Origin: Chrysopilus asiliformis
Lineage: Eukaryota > Arthropoda > Insecta > Diptera > Rhagionidae
NCBI GenBank assembly: GCA_964034945.1
Contig: OZ035961.1
Span: forward strand, 68,112,031-68,176,030
DNA length: 64,000 nucleotides
Direction of reading: 5' to 3'
This document shows, in pieces, positions 44,301 to 54,500 of the stretch. A program made the position numbers and the translations under genes. The notes beneath the pieces are model-generated. The model was not told the origin of the DNA, searched no databases, and was given only the letters and a program-made list of their open reading frames with translations. The first letter of the stretch is position 1; each line of letters opens with the position of its first letter.

Positions 44301-46051
44301 TCCGCAGAAGCGTGGGTGTTTCTTTCACACCACTCACATATTTCGGGGTTATCATTCGGAGGATTCGGTTGTTGCGTAATAGCATTAATTTTGGCTCTAT
44401 TGGTATTATTTGGAAAATTGGAATCGTTCGACCTCTGTTGGTAATTGTTGTGAGGTTGGACATTTTGATTAGTTCGGCAACGATCGGTGCTATGGCCATT
44501 TATTTTACAGTGTGTACAATAATATTGTTTAGTTCGACAGCTTGAAACATCGTGTCCAATCTTTTTACAGAAATCACAGCGCAAGTTTCTGGAATCGGAG
44601 AACCTATTTGGTTGGGATTGATTTTGGAAAGTGGAGTTATTCTTGGGTTGAAAATTTCTAGAATAGCTATTAGATTTATTTGATGTTTGGTTTGTGAAAG
44701 AAGTGGTGAAATTATTTGTGCCGTTTAATCTTTGATTGGAGTTAGGGTTAAAATTTGAAAAACTGTTATGCGATAAATTTTGATAAGGATTTAGTTCATG
44801 GTCGAAAAGTCTGCTTGATCGGTTTTGAGAGTAAACCCTTTCTTCCGATCTTTCGATTTCTTCGGCCAGATTCATTAATGCCAATAATGTTTTATCTGTG
44901 TGTCCCAATATGGCTTGGCGTATTGTAGGACTAAGAATACCTGACTTGAACGTGAATTTTGTTTCCTCTTCGACTTCTCGTAATAACGCGTCATTAGCCG
45001 AAGGGTATTTTTTTGTAACGGCCAAACGTAATTCCTTGTATTGTTTGACCAGTCTGCACCCGTATGCCATTACTCCTTCACCTGGCCTTTGTACGCATTT
45101 TCGTACGCTGGCGAACAGGTCGTTGATACTTTTAGAAGGGGCATAATTTACAGATAACATTTCAGAAAAATTTTGAAAGTTTTCGAATTGGTGATTTCTC
45201 ATCAAGTCATAGGCATCGCCTCTTAGCCTTGTTTTTATCAGAGAGAGAAACAGAGGACATTCTTCTGGATTAAGATTGTCGTAAATTTGTTGGGCACTAT
45301 CTAAAAATATTTGTAAATCTATTCTGACTGTGTCTCGATTTTCACCCGAAAATAACGGAACAATTTCATTAATTAACTTAGCGGTGTCCAGGAAATTCAT
45401 TTTGGAAGCTGGGATTGGATTGTACTGGCTTGGACTATATAAATCTAGGATGAATCGATCAATTGATTCTATAAATTCGTTAACCGTAGAAGGTAAATTT
45501 TTTTCTTCCGCGAAAGTTTCTTCGTAAAGGGACGATATTTCACCGAATTGACTATCTTGCCAAAACAATTTCAAATTTTTATTACTAATATTTAAGTACT
45601 TATTCCTAAAATCTAATATTTCTTGAAATTTTTCACTTACAGGCTTTTCCTGTGTTGAGTCTGATGTTAATTTGTTTCGCTGGTAGATACGTCCTTCTCT
45701 AAGCGGCACGTCGCTGTATCTCGTTGTCCTGCTAGGTCCGGGTTGTGGTGTAGATGTGTTGAATTGCCTGGTACTTTTCGGTGTTCCCTGGATTCCTTCT
45801 ATTGGTTCTGTTTGTTCGTTGATCCTCAGTTGAATTTCTCCTAATAAGTCGTATAATGTGTCTGTCGTCTCCAGAAGTTGTGGTGTTACGATTAGAGTCT
45901 GCTTTTCTGATGTTCGTCCTTCTGTGTTTGATTGTTGTGATGTGGTCGGGACTGGTTCTGCACTCGGTGTGATCGGTGATTTTGAGGTTGATTTCTTCTT
46001 TGCTTTCCTGTCGGGATTCACTCGGAGAACCGTTTTCAACAGTTTTGACAT
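44252..46051 (-). CDS. gag: Errantivirus Gag
   Basis: 599 residues; the structural protein that packages the RNA. A basic N terminus and a proline/serine-rich region lead into a retrotransposon gag-like helical part (about 220-400, e.g. FLSLIKTRLRGDAYDLMRNH). The C-terminal part is asparagine/serine-rich and holds three CCHC zinc knuckles: CDFCKKIGHDVSSC (492-505), CTHCKINGHSTDRC (512-525) and CEWCERNTHASADC (572-585). Many insect errantivirus Gags lack CCHC knuckles or have fewer, so three is notable. The start is 270 nt after the 5' LTR. Shifting to pol occurs near GGAAAAC close to the stop. Confidence 0.93.
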   Translation of the reverse strand: MSKLLKTVLRVNPDRKAKKKSTSKSPITPSAEPVPTTSQQSNTEGRTSEKQTLIVTPQLLETTDTLYDLLGEIQLRINEQTEPIEGIQGTPKSTRQFNTSTPQPGPSRTTRYSDVPLREGRIYQRNKLTSDSTQEKPVSEKFQEILDFRNKYLNISNKNLKLFWQDSQFGEISSLYEETFAEEKNLPSTVNEFIESIDRFILDLYSPSQYNPIPASKMNFLDTAKLINEIVPLFSGENRDTVRIDLQIFLDSAQQIYDNLNPEECPLFLSLIKTRLRGDAYDLMRNHQFENFQNFSEMLSVNYAPSKSINDLFASVRKCVQRPGEGVMAYGCRLVKQYKELRLAVTKKYPSANDALLREVEEETKFTFKSGILSPTIRQAILGHTDKTLLALMNLAEEIERSEERVYSQNRSSRLFDHELNPYQNLSHNSFSNFNPNSNQRLNGTNNFTTSFTNQTSNKSNSYSRNFQPKNNSTFQNQSQPNRFSDSRNLRCDFCKKIGHDVSSCRTKQYYCTHCKINGHSTDRCRTNQNVQPHNNYQQRSNDSNFPNNTNRAKINAITQQPNPPNDNPEICEWCERNTHASADCPYKLRWDQKRSQEN

Positions 46052-46300
46052 TTATTTAATCGCACTATGCCGGGTTCACGTCACTGTTACTGTTTGTGAT
46101 ACTAGTTCTGATTAACTAATATAAGTACACAAACTAAATGTTCGAATGTTCGCGATAGCCACAGTAAAATGTTCACTTCCCGCTGGTTTCTTTCGTTTGT
46201 GATAATAGCACTTGTTACTATTATAAATTACACAAATTTAGAATTTAAATGTGCGTGATAATGAATTATGTCACTTTACTTCACTAATTTTTCTGCGAAC

Positions 46301-46318
46301 ATCCTACCAACTGCGCCA
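46301..46318 (-). other. Primer binding site, tRNA-Ser type
   Basis: In the sense direction TGGCGCAGTTGGTAGGAT lies two bases after the 5' LTR. It is complementary, with one mismatch, to the 3' end of an insect tRNA-Ser as I recall it, the primer of 17.6/297-type errantiviruses. Confidence 0.75.
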
Positions 46319-46320
46319 AA

Positions 46321-47579
46321 TGTAACATAACGTGATTTCACCTCGATGCGACTTGTCAATCCCTTTTGAAAACTTTCGCCCCAAAACAATAAAACAATAG
46401 TCACAAAATTTCCGTTAAAGAATTTTATTTCATAAATAGACTTCTAGCTCGACTGATTACACAAAGTTTTATAATTTAATTTGTTCACAATTTTTTGTAT
46501 TAGGAAATTTTTAGAACTTAGGTTGAATTACAAATCTTAAACCTTCTGGATCTTAATTTGTTTCACAAATTTTAATCACTTATGGATTCACAATATATAT
46601 GTATTTATTATTAGTCTGAATACTAAATTCCCAAGTTTTAAAGTTTCACCTCGTTTTATGGTTTTCTGAAAACACTGAATTGCACTTGAACACAAATGTT
46701 TGGAAAAACGGACAACATTCAAAAATCAGATTTAAGATAAATACTCAAAAACTCTTTTAAAGATTCTTAACTTGACTTTAAAACATAATTTTTCAAAATT
46801 AAATCACTCCCGATATAACTAGCTCACCGATGTCTTCTCTATAAGGTACCTCTTAATAACTCTTCCAAAACTAATAAACTCCAAAAAAAACGTAAAAAAC
46901 TCCCCGAGTCAGGCCTTAACACCTTCTTTTATAGGCTTCTTGACCTGCTCACGTTGGTGATGGTGGGAATCTTAAGTCACGTTGCCAAAACAGGTGCAAG
47001 AATTATTTGCCCTAGTTCTGGGTGACGGAACTAAGAATTGCATTGTCAGGAAAGTTGCTAATTCGCGTATTTCACTCTTGTGAAATACGATCGAAACATA
47101 TGTATTGCAATATGAGCGCGCTTGTCGCGTGCTTCGTTTATTTTGTTGATCGACATTTTTTATGATTTTAATGTTGAATATATGTCGGGAGCGTTGACCG
47201 ACGGTATTTAGGTGAATTGAAGTATTTTGATGATTTCGCATAATGGAAGATATATGGACAATTTTGCCTATGATTTATGTGCAGGTGTTTAAGTAATTAT
47301 GTGGCGGGTGCATTGACCGATGTTGAATTGAGGTTTTGATAATTTGGCATAATGGTTTAAGAATTGCATGTGAAAAATATATTGATATATTGACAGACAG
47401 GAAATTGATGATTTTTATAGGGGTTAGGTAAGTGCATTGACCTGGCTGCATATGACAGTACTAGGAATTGCTTATGTTGCTCGAAGGCTGGGTCAATACT
47501 TTGTCTTAGTACTTTGGACTTGTTGTTTTGGGTTAAGTGGTGGATTGCATCAGAAAAAGTCGAAATGCAATTCATCACA
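46321..47579 (-). repeat. 5' LTR of the errantivirus (1259 bp)
   Basis: Same length and, as far as I could compare, the same sequence as 35094-36352 at a constant offset of 11227. It must contain the promoter of the element, but no core elements were assigned. Confidence 0.95.
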
Positions 47580-47785
47580 CCTTTTTCCCATTTTTCCCGG
47601 GAAAATCGTCATTAGGAGGTTTCCGGGGTCGCTGATCACGAGTTGGATGTTGGAATTTCAAAATTCGAAACGGAAGGTCCTGTAAGGATAACATTTTTCC
47701 CCAAAAGTTTTTAAGTTATTTATGGTTTTTTGGCATTCTACAAGTTATACAAAAGACTTTAAGCTGGCAACGAAGGGTCTGCTAG

Positions 47786-48233
47786 TAGACTATAAAAATA
47801 CATTTGTATAGGAGAGGGAGAAATGAGTGGTTCCATTGAAGTTTGATGACAGTTTTCGAAAAAAACCAAAAATAAGTTCCAACTGGATTTTGATATCTAA
47901 GTTATGTAAAATCATATTCTAAATACATAACCTCTTGAGAAATTTTTCGATACAATTGCCGAGAAAACAGGAAAAAAGTATTCCATTTGTATGGCAGACG
48001 GGGGAAGCAGTGGTCCGATTTGATTCTGATGTACGGAGCGGTTATGTAAAATAATATTCAAAACGAATTTTACCTTTATAAAATTTACAATACACCGTTT
48101 TTGAGAAAACTATAAAAAACTGTTTCGTATGTGGGAGGAGGGGAAGGAATGGTCCGATCTCTTGTCATACCAAACAACTGATGTGGTTCAGTTTTGTGTC
48201 CGACGATTGGTTCGATGCGTTAGAAACGATATA
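47786..48233. other. Unassigned; older repeat relic (about 47800-48232)
   Basis: TTTGTATAGGAGAGGGAGAAATGAGTGG at 47808 recurs at 63434, and GTAAAATCATATTCTAAA is also shared. The end, GTGTCCGACGATTGGTTCGA, resembles 34842-34870. It appears to be an old non-coding repeat related to the Helentron-like family. Confidence 0.35.
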
Positions 48234-48687
48234 CAGTAGGGACTCGGTAATTCGAACACTCGCTAATTCGAATACTACACTAATTCGATCAACCATTTTT
48301 TATATTGGGTGTCTTGCAATTCGAATTGTAGTCGATATATTGGTATCTGTAATTCGTAGTTTTCTGGTCAAACATGGAAATGGCTTGAATATAATAACTA
48401 AGGCATTTACCAGCAAAATTTGCGTGGTGGTATGTACTGTCGTAATTGTACAGGCATTAATTTTGAACCGAAAATTTCAAGTTTCTTTAAAAAGAATTGA
48501 ATGTTGTCACATAGGTATATATACTTTTTGAATGCAGGAACATTGTTACTTAATTTTAACTTGAAAATATTTTTTTTTTTTGCCATGGAGACCATTTTAT
48601 TAAACAAAATGTGCACCATAAAAAAGAATCCAGTAATTCGAAAATTAGTTCCGGTTTTTATTGATTCGAATTACCGAATCTCTACTG
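48234..48687. mobile_element. pogo-type MITE (CAGTAGGGACTCGG ends)
   Basis: 454 bp, ends CAGTAGGGACTCGGTAATTC and the near inverse (rc CAGTAGAGATTCGGTAATTC), TA on both sides (48232-48233, 48688-48689). AATTCGAA motifs recur internally. No transposase. Confidence 0.8.
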
Positions 48688-48717
48688 TACTAAATATGAT
48701 TCTCAGATAAGACTATA

Positions 48718-49101
48718 AACATAACAAAAGCTATAATTGCCAATCTGGCAATTATTGAAAACCCGTATGGTGATTTAAGTGAACAGCGAACAGTTCTGTG
48801 GTCACAAGGAAAAACCGCTTAAGTCGAGTTATGTCGAGTCCATTTTTGCTCATTAACGAACTTAGCCTTGCATTTTATGAAAAACGGATCTTTAGCTCAA
48901 TCCGTTCGCCCGCAATCCGCGCCACAGACGGACAGACGGACGGACGGACAGACGGACGGACGGACATGATAAATTCAACTTTTTTTATCATTCTAAACAC
49001 ACTGGTGTAATTCATTTTTTTGTGTGATGATGGAATCTTGGCGTTACAAACGGTAAGGCAAATCTAATATACCCTTTGGTTTCACCATACGGGTATAAAA
49101 A
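48718..49101 (-). mobile_element. Helentron-like repeat, copy 5, internally deleted
   Basis: Has the hairpin end (48725-48755), AAACCCGTATGGTGATTTAA, a GGAC/AGAC microsatellite (48927-48966) and the 5' end ...ACCATACGGGTATAAAAA. About 150 bases of the central part found in copies 2-4 are missing. Confidence 0.8.
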
Positions 49102-50306
49102 TATGAAATTTCGTTTTCAGTTACTAGCTCGAGGGTGCAAATATTCCTTAAAATTGGCAAACGCAAATTTGAAATTCAAATAGCAGCAGAAACGATCTAA
49201 AAATGTCATATGCCTTGTCTTAAGGAATCAATAACTCAAGCACAAAAAAAAACTCTCGAAAGAAAACCCTCCCATATGGGAGTTAATGTTTTGGAAGGAA
49301 AATACTGAAGCGTGATGCTTTTTCACTAAAAATACCTCCTTGTCAATCCCATGGTATTTTATATACAGCAAATCGATTTAACCGTAAATGTAGTTGGCCT
49401 TAAGCTTTTAATATGCCAAAAGATTCACGCGATAAAATATTTGGTTAGTTCGTTTGGATATTCACATCACAAGCCGGCTTCACTCGCACCTACCGAAAAC
49501 ACTATAAAAATTGATGTGACACAAAGATGTATCGTATATGTTGTCTCAAATTACTGCAAAGTGTCCATCCTAAATGGGTAATGTATCAATCAATCGACCC
49601 AGATATGCTACCGTTAAAGACGAAACACTGTATCCAGCAAAAATACAAACTATGCTGATAGAAATGTCACGCACAATAACATGAAAAATTTACGTGAACA
49701 TTGGCAACGTATCGAATGAAAATTATCCTTGGGATTTAGATGGACGAAACGGTCCGATATGTATGCACGTGTCTACGGAAAAAGGTTACTTAACGTGACT
49801 TAAGTCGTCACCCGCAACTTAATGAGGCAACTGTGCTACATCTCCCGTTTCCGTAATAGTGTATCTGATGGTCCATTGTTCCATGTCCGGAACATAAAAC
49901 TATAAGATTATTCAAATTTACATGTTAACAGACAAATGGAATATATGTAAAACCGTACCTAATCGCACCGGCTTTAATATAATATCTAAAATATACATTA
50001 CCTTCCCCTTCATTTCATGTTGATGTACATGTAGCAGTTGTAAGAAACTCAATCGATTGTAACTGTCAGATACATATCGAAAGAAAATAATCAAAAATGT
50101 CAATTCAATTTCCATTTACTTAAAGCTCCTCACCCAATAAGATCAGATAATGTTTTACTTAAAAAAAATTGCATTGATAGAAAATCAATAAAATAATGAA
50201 GCAATTTCTGTCCCAATTTGAAATACTTATTCAATACTTATTCAATTTTATTGAAATTCTCAGTAGGGGAACATGGAGAAAACGGGCGAAGCAGCAAAAA
50301 AAACAA
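49102..50306. other. Unassigned intergenic stretch
   Basis: No gene or repeat recognised. Short frames (e.g. 49351-49581) lack family features. Confidence 0.3.
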
Positions 50307-50420
50307 CTCATATATTACTTTCTTCTACGGAGTATAATTGTATTCATGAAAAATTCCGACCTCTTAATTTCCCGATCACTCCTCAGTCGATTGAAGTCAT
50401 ATTAAAAAAATTACTTTCTG
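50307..50420. repeat. Left copy of the flank of the 8-bp array
   Basis: ACAACTCATAT...ACTTTCTTCTACGGAGTATAAT...CGACCTCTTAATTTCCCGATCA...TCATATTAAAAAAA is repeated with small changes at 54341-54480, beyond the array and the 160-bp repeats. The two copies bound a macro-unit of about 4 kb. Confidence 0.75.
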
Positions 50421-53400
50421 TCTGTCAGTCTGTCAGTCTGTCAGTCTGTCAGTCTGTCAGTCTGTCAGTCTGTCAGTCTGTCAGTCTGTCAGTCTGTCAG
50501 TCTGTCAGTCTGTCAGTCTGTCAGTCTGTCAGTCTGTCAGTCTGTCAGTCTGTCAGTCTGTCAGTCTGTCAGTCTGTCAGTCTGTCAGTCTGTCAGTCTG
50601 TCAGTCTGTCAGTCTGTCAGTCTGTCAGTCTGTCAGTCTGTCAGTCTGTCAGTCTGTCAGTCTGTCAGTCTGTCAGTCTGTCAGTCTGTCAGTCTGTCAG
50701 TCTGTCAGTCTGTCAGTCTGTCAGTCTGTCAGTCTGTCAGTCTGTCAGTCTGTCAGTCTGTCAGTCTGTCAGTCTGTCAGTCTGTCAGTCTGTCAGTCTG
50801 TCAGTCTGTCAGTCTGTCAGTCTGTCAGTCTGTCAGTCTGTCAGTCTGTCAGTCTGTCAGTCTGTCAGTCTGTCAGTCTGTCAGTCTGTCAGTCTGTCAG
50901 TCTGTCAGTCTGTCAGTCTGTCAGTCTGTCAGTCTGTCAGTCTGTCAGTCTGTCAGTCTGTCAGTCTGTCAGTCTGTCAGTCTGTCAGTCTGTCAGTCTG
51001 TCAGTCTGTCAGTCTGTCAGTCTGTCAGTCTGTCAGTCTGTCAGTCTGTCAGTCTGTCAGTCTGTCAGTCTGTCAGTCTGTCAGTCTGTCAGTCTGTCAG
51101 TCTGTCAGTCTGTCAGTCTGTCAGTCTGTCAGTCTGTCAGTCTGTCAGTCTGTCAGTCTGTCAGTCTGTCAGTCTGTCAGTCTGTCAGTCTGTCAGTCTG
51201 TCAGTCTGTCAGTCTGTCAGTCTGTCAGTCTGTCAGTCTGTCAGTCTGTCAGTCTGTCAGTCTGTCAGTCTGTCAGTCTGTCAGTCTGTCAGTCTGTCAG
51301 TCTGTCAGTCTGTCAGTCTGTCAGTCTGTCAGTCTGTCAGTCTGTCAGTCTGTCAGTCTGTCAGTCTGTCAGTCTGTCAGTCTGTCAGTCTGTCAGTCTG
51401 TCAGTCTGTCAGTCTGTCAGTCTGTCAGTCTGTCAGTCTGTCAGTCTGTCAGTCTGTCAGTCTGTCAGTCTGTCAGTCTGTCAGTCTGTCAGTCTGTCAG
51501 TCTGTCAGTCTGTCAGTCTGTCAGTCTGTCAGTCTGTCAGTCTGTCAGTCTGTCAGTCTGTCAGTCTGTCAGTCTGTCAGTCTGTCAGTCTGTCAGTCTG
51601 TCAGTCTGTCAGTCTGTCAGTCTGTCAGTCTGTCAGTCTGTCAGTCTGTCAGTCTGTCAGTCTGTCAGTCTGTCAGTCTGTCAGTCTGTCAGTCTGTCAG
51701 TCTGTCAGTCTGTCAGTCTGTCAGTCTGTCAGTCTGTCAGTCTGTCAGTCTGTCAGTCTGTCAGTCTGTCAGTCTGTCAGTCTGTCAGTCTGTCAGTCTG
51801 TCAGTCTGTCAGTCTGTCAGTCTGTCAGTCTGTCAGTCTGTCAGTCTGTCAGTCTGTCAGTCTGTCAGTCTGTCAGTCTGTCAGTCTGTCAGTCTGTCAG
51901 TCTGTCAGTCTGTCAGTCTGTCAGTCTGTCAGTCTGTCAGTCTGTCAGTCTGTCAGTCTGTCAGTCTGTCAGTCTGTCAGTCTGTCAGTCTGTCAGTCTG
52001 TCAGTCTGTCAGTCTGTCAGTCTGTCAGTCTGTCAGTCTGTCAGTCTGTCAGTCTGTCAGTCTGTCAGTCTGTCAGTCTGTCAGTCTGTCAGTCTGTCAG
52101 TCTGTCAGTCTGTCAGTCTGTCAGTCTGTCAGTCTGTCAGTCTGTCAGTCTGTCAGTCTGTCAGTCTGTCAGTCTGTCAGTCTGTCAGTCTGTCAGTCTG
52201 TCAGTCTGTCAGTCTGTCAGTCTGTCAGTCTGTCAGTCTGTCAGTCTGTCAGTCTGTCAGTCTGTCAGTCTGTCAGTCTGTCAGTCTGTCAGTCTGTCAG
52301 TCTGTCAGTCTGTCAGTCTGTCAGTCTGTCAGTCTGTCAGTCTGTCAGTCTGTCAGTCTGTCAGTCTGTCAGTCTGTCAGTCTGTCAGTCTGTCAGTCTG
52401 TCAGTCTGTCAGTCTGTCAGTCTGTCAGTCTGTCAGTCTGTCAGTCTGTCAGTCTGTCAGTCTGTCAGTCTGTCAGTCTGTCAGTCTGTCAGTCTGTCAG
52501 TCTGTCAGTCTGTCAGTCTGTCAGTCTGTCAGTCTGTCAGTCTGTCAGTCTGTCAGTCTGTCAGTCTGTCAGTCTGTCAGTCTGTCAGTCTGTCAGTCTG
52601 TCAGTCTGTCAGTCTGTCAGTCTGTCAGTCTGTCAGTCTGTCAGTCTGTCAGTCTGTCAGTCTGTCAGTCTGTCAGTCTGTCAGTCTGTCAGTCTGTCAG
52701 TCTGTCAGTCTGTCAGTCTGTCAGTCTGTCAGTCTGTCAGTCTGTCAGTCTGTCAGTCTGTCAGTCTGTCAGTCTGTCAGTCTGTCAGTCTGTCAGTCTG
52801 TCAGTCTGTCAGTCTGTCAGTCTGTCAGTCTGTCAGTCTGTCAGTCTGTCAGTCTGTCAGTCTGTCAGTCTGTCAGTCTGTCAGTCTGTCAGTCTGTCAG
52901 TCTGTCAGTCTGTCAGTCTGTCAGTCTGTCAGTCTGTCAGTCTGTCAGTCTGTCAGTCTGTCAGTCTGTCAGTCTGTCAGTCTGTCAGTCTGTCAGTCTG
53001 TCAGTCTGTCAGTCTGTCAGTCTGTCAGTCTGTCAGTCTGTCAGTCTGTCAGTCTGTCAGTCTGTCAGTCTGTCAGTCTGTCAGTCTGTCAGTCTGTCAG
53101 TCTGTCAGTCTGTCAGTCTGTCAGTCTGTCAGTCTGTCAGTCTGTCAGTCTGTCAGTCTGTCAGTCTGTCAGTCTGTCAGTCTGTCAGTCTGTCAGTCTG
53201 TCAGTCTGTCAGTCTGTCAGTCTGTCAGTCTGTCAGTCTGTCAGTCTGTCAGTCTGTCAGTCTGTCAGTCTGTCAGTCTGTCAGTCTGTCAGTCTGTCAG
53301 TCTGTCAGTCTGTCAGTCTGTCAGTCTGTCAGTCTGTCAGTCTGTCAGTCTGTCAGTCTGTCAGTCTGTCAGTCTGTCAGTCTGTCAGTCTGTCAGTCTG

Positions 53401-53700
53401 TCAGTCTGTCAGTCTGTCAGTCTGTCAGTCTGTCAGTCTGTCAGTCTGTCAGTCTGTCAGTCTGTCAGTCTGTCAGTCTGTCAGTCTGTCAGTCTGTCAG
53501 TCTGTCAGTCTGTCAGTCTGTCAGTCTGTCAGTCTGTCAGTCTGTCAGTCTGTCAGTCTGTCAGTCTGTCAGTCTGTCAGTCTGTCAGTCTGTCAGTCTG
53601 TCAGTCTGTCAGTCTGTCAGTCTGTCAGTCTGTCACTCTGTCAGTCTGTCAGTCTGTCAGTCTGTCAGTCTGTCAGTCTGTCAGTCTGTCAGTCTGTCAG
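50421..53700. repeat. Array of 410 copies of the 8-mer TCTGTCAG
   Basis: 3280 bp of an 8-bp unit with a single visible deviation, G to C at 53636. Because 8 is not a multiple of 3, the frame repeats every 24 bases and stays open, producing a meaningless 1146-codon ORF (repeat SLSVCQSV). It grew from the short GTCTGTCA tail that also ends the neighbouring repeat (54310-54340, on the other strand sense). Near-perfect uniformity means very recent expansion or an assembly effect. Confidence 0.95.
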
Positions 53701-54340
53701 CGCTACTTTTTAATGGATGTATCGCGCTACTTTTTAATGGGTCTATGTTGGGGCTGGACCCCCGACAAACATCTATGCCAAATTTCAGGTTAATCGGTTC
53801 AGTAGTTTCCCCGCGAAAGAGTAACATAGCGCAAAAACTAAGTTTCGAAATCACTTTACCCCCTCCCTTTACTGCCCCCACCCCTCGGGCTACTGCTTAA
53901 TGGATCTGTGTTGGGGCTGGATCCGCGACGAACATCTATGCCAAATTTCAGGCCAATCAGTTCAGTAGTTTCCCCGCGAAAGAGTAACATAGGGCAAAAA
54001 CCAAGTTTCGAAATCACTTTTACCCCCTCCCCTTACTCCCCCCACCTCTCGGGATACTTTTTAATGGATCTGTGTTGGGGCTGGACCCCCGACAAACATC
54101 TGTGCCAAATTTCAGGCCAATCGGTTCAGTAGTTTCCCCGCGAAAGAGTAACATAGCGCAAAAACTAAGTTTCGAAATCACTTTACCCTCTCCCCTTACT
54201 CCCCCCAACCTTTCGGGCTACTGTTTAATGGGTCTGTGTTGGGGCTGGACCCCCGACGAACATCTATGGCGAATTTCAAGTCAATCGGTTCAGCCGTTTT
54301 TGCGTGAAAGAGGAACAGACAGACAGACTGACAGACAGAC
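53701..54340. repeat. About four tandem ~160-bp repeats
   Basis: Units starting near 53733, 53892, 54052 and 54220 share TTAATGG.TCT.TGTTGGGGCT, GGACCCCCGACAAACATCTA, CCAAATTTCAGGCCAATCGG and TTTCCCCGCGAAAGAGTAAC. The last unit runs into GTGAAAGAGGAACAGACAGA and the (AGAC)n-like tail. The sentence-like pattern 'AATCGGTTCAG...GAAAGAG.AACAGACAGAC' is common in insect repeats. Open frames here are by-products. Confidence 0.85.
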
Positions 54341-54498
54341 ACAACTCATTTTTACTTTCTTCTACGGAGTATAATAAAGTATTGTATTCATGAAAAATTT
54401 CGACCTCTTAATTTTGCCTAAAAAACATTTCCCGATCACTCCTGAGTCGATTGGAGTCATATTAAAAAAATGTCTTTCTGTCTGTTATAACAGAATTA
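54341..54498. repeat. Right copy of the array flank
   Basis: Second copy of 50307-50420, ending again in TTTCTGTCTG at 54474-54485, where the array would start; here it stops after two units and runs into TTATAACAGAATTATA. TTATAACAGAATT also occurs just right of the next element (55649). Confidence 0.75.
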
Positions 54499-54500
54499 TA

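Larger units (their letters stand above)
35094..47579 (-). mobile_element. Complete errantivirus (Ty3/gypsy LTR element with env)
   Basis: A 12.5-kb LTR retrotransposon on the minus strand. Order in its sense direction: 5' LTR (46321-47579), tRNA-Ser primer site, gag, pol, env, a non-coding stretch that carries an opposite-strand gene, polypurine tract, 3' LTR (35094-36352). All three main ORFs are open. gag-pol uses a -1 frame shift; env follows pol as in gypsy/17.6/297-type errantiviruses, where it is normally made from a spliced RNA. The flanks overlap by only CC (perhaps CCT), so the target duplication is shorter or more mutated than the usual 4 bp. It lies in a Helitron. Intact ORFs and like LTRs indicate a very recent insertion. 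Confidence 0.95.
34913..47785 (+). mobile_element. Second Helitron, split by the errantivirus
   Basis: Left part 34913-35093 (TCTATCTTCTATATATAAAA, GTTTGTTT repeats, then CAGATTACAAAACTCAAAAA) and right part 47580-47785, ending GGGTCTGCTAG before T. Joined, the two parts follow the Helitron at 18236-18662 closely. The exact left end (A/T at 34912/34913) is less certain than the right. Confidence 0.75.

Noticed and set aside
50421..53700. CRISPR-like regular array
   Set aside because: There are no spacers; it is a simple 8-bp satellite in eukaryotic DNA.
50273..53713. 1146-codon open frame of SLSVCQSV repeats
   Set aside because: It is only the translation of the 8-bp array, open because the unit has no stop in any phase.
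53681..54374. Overlapping frames on both strands with GLDPRRTSMPNF-like repeats
   Set aside because: They are by-products of the 160-bp tandem repeats; equally open on both strands.
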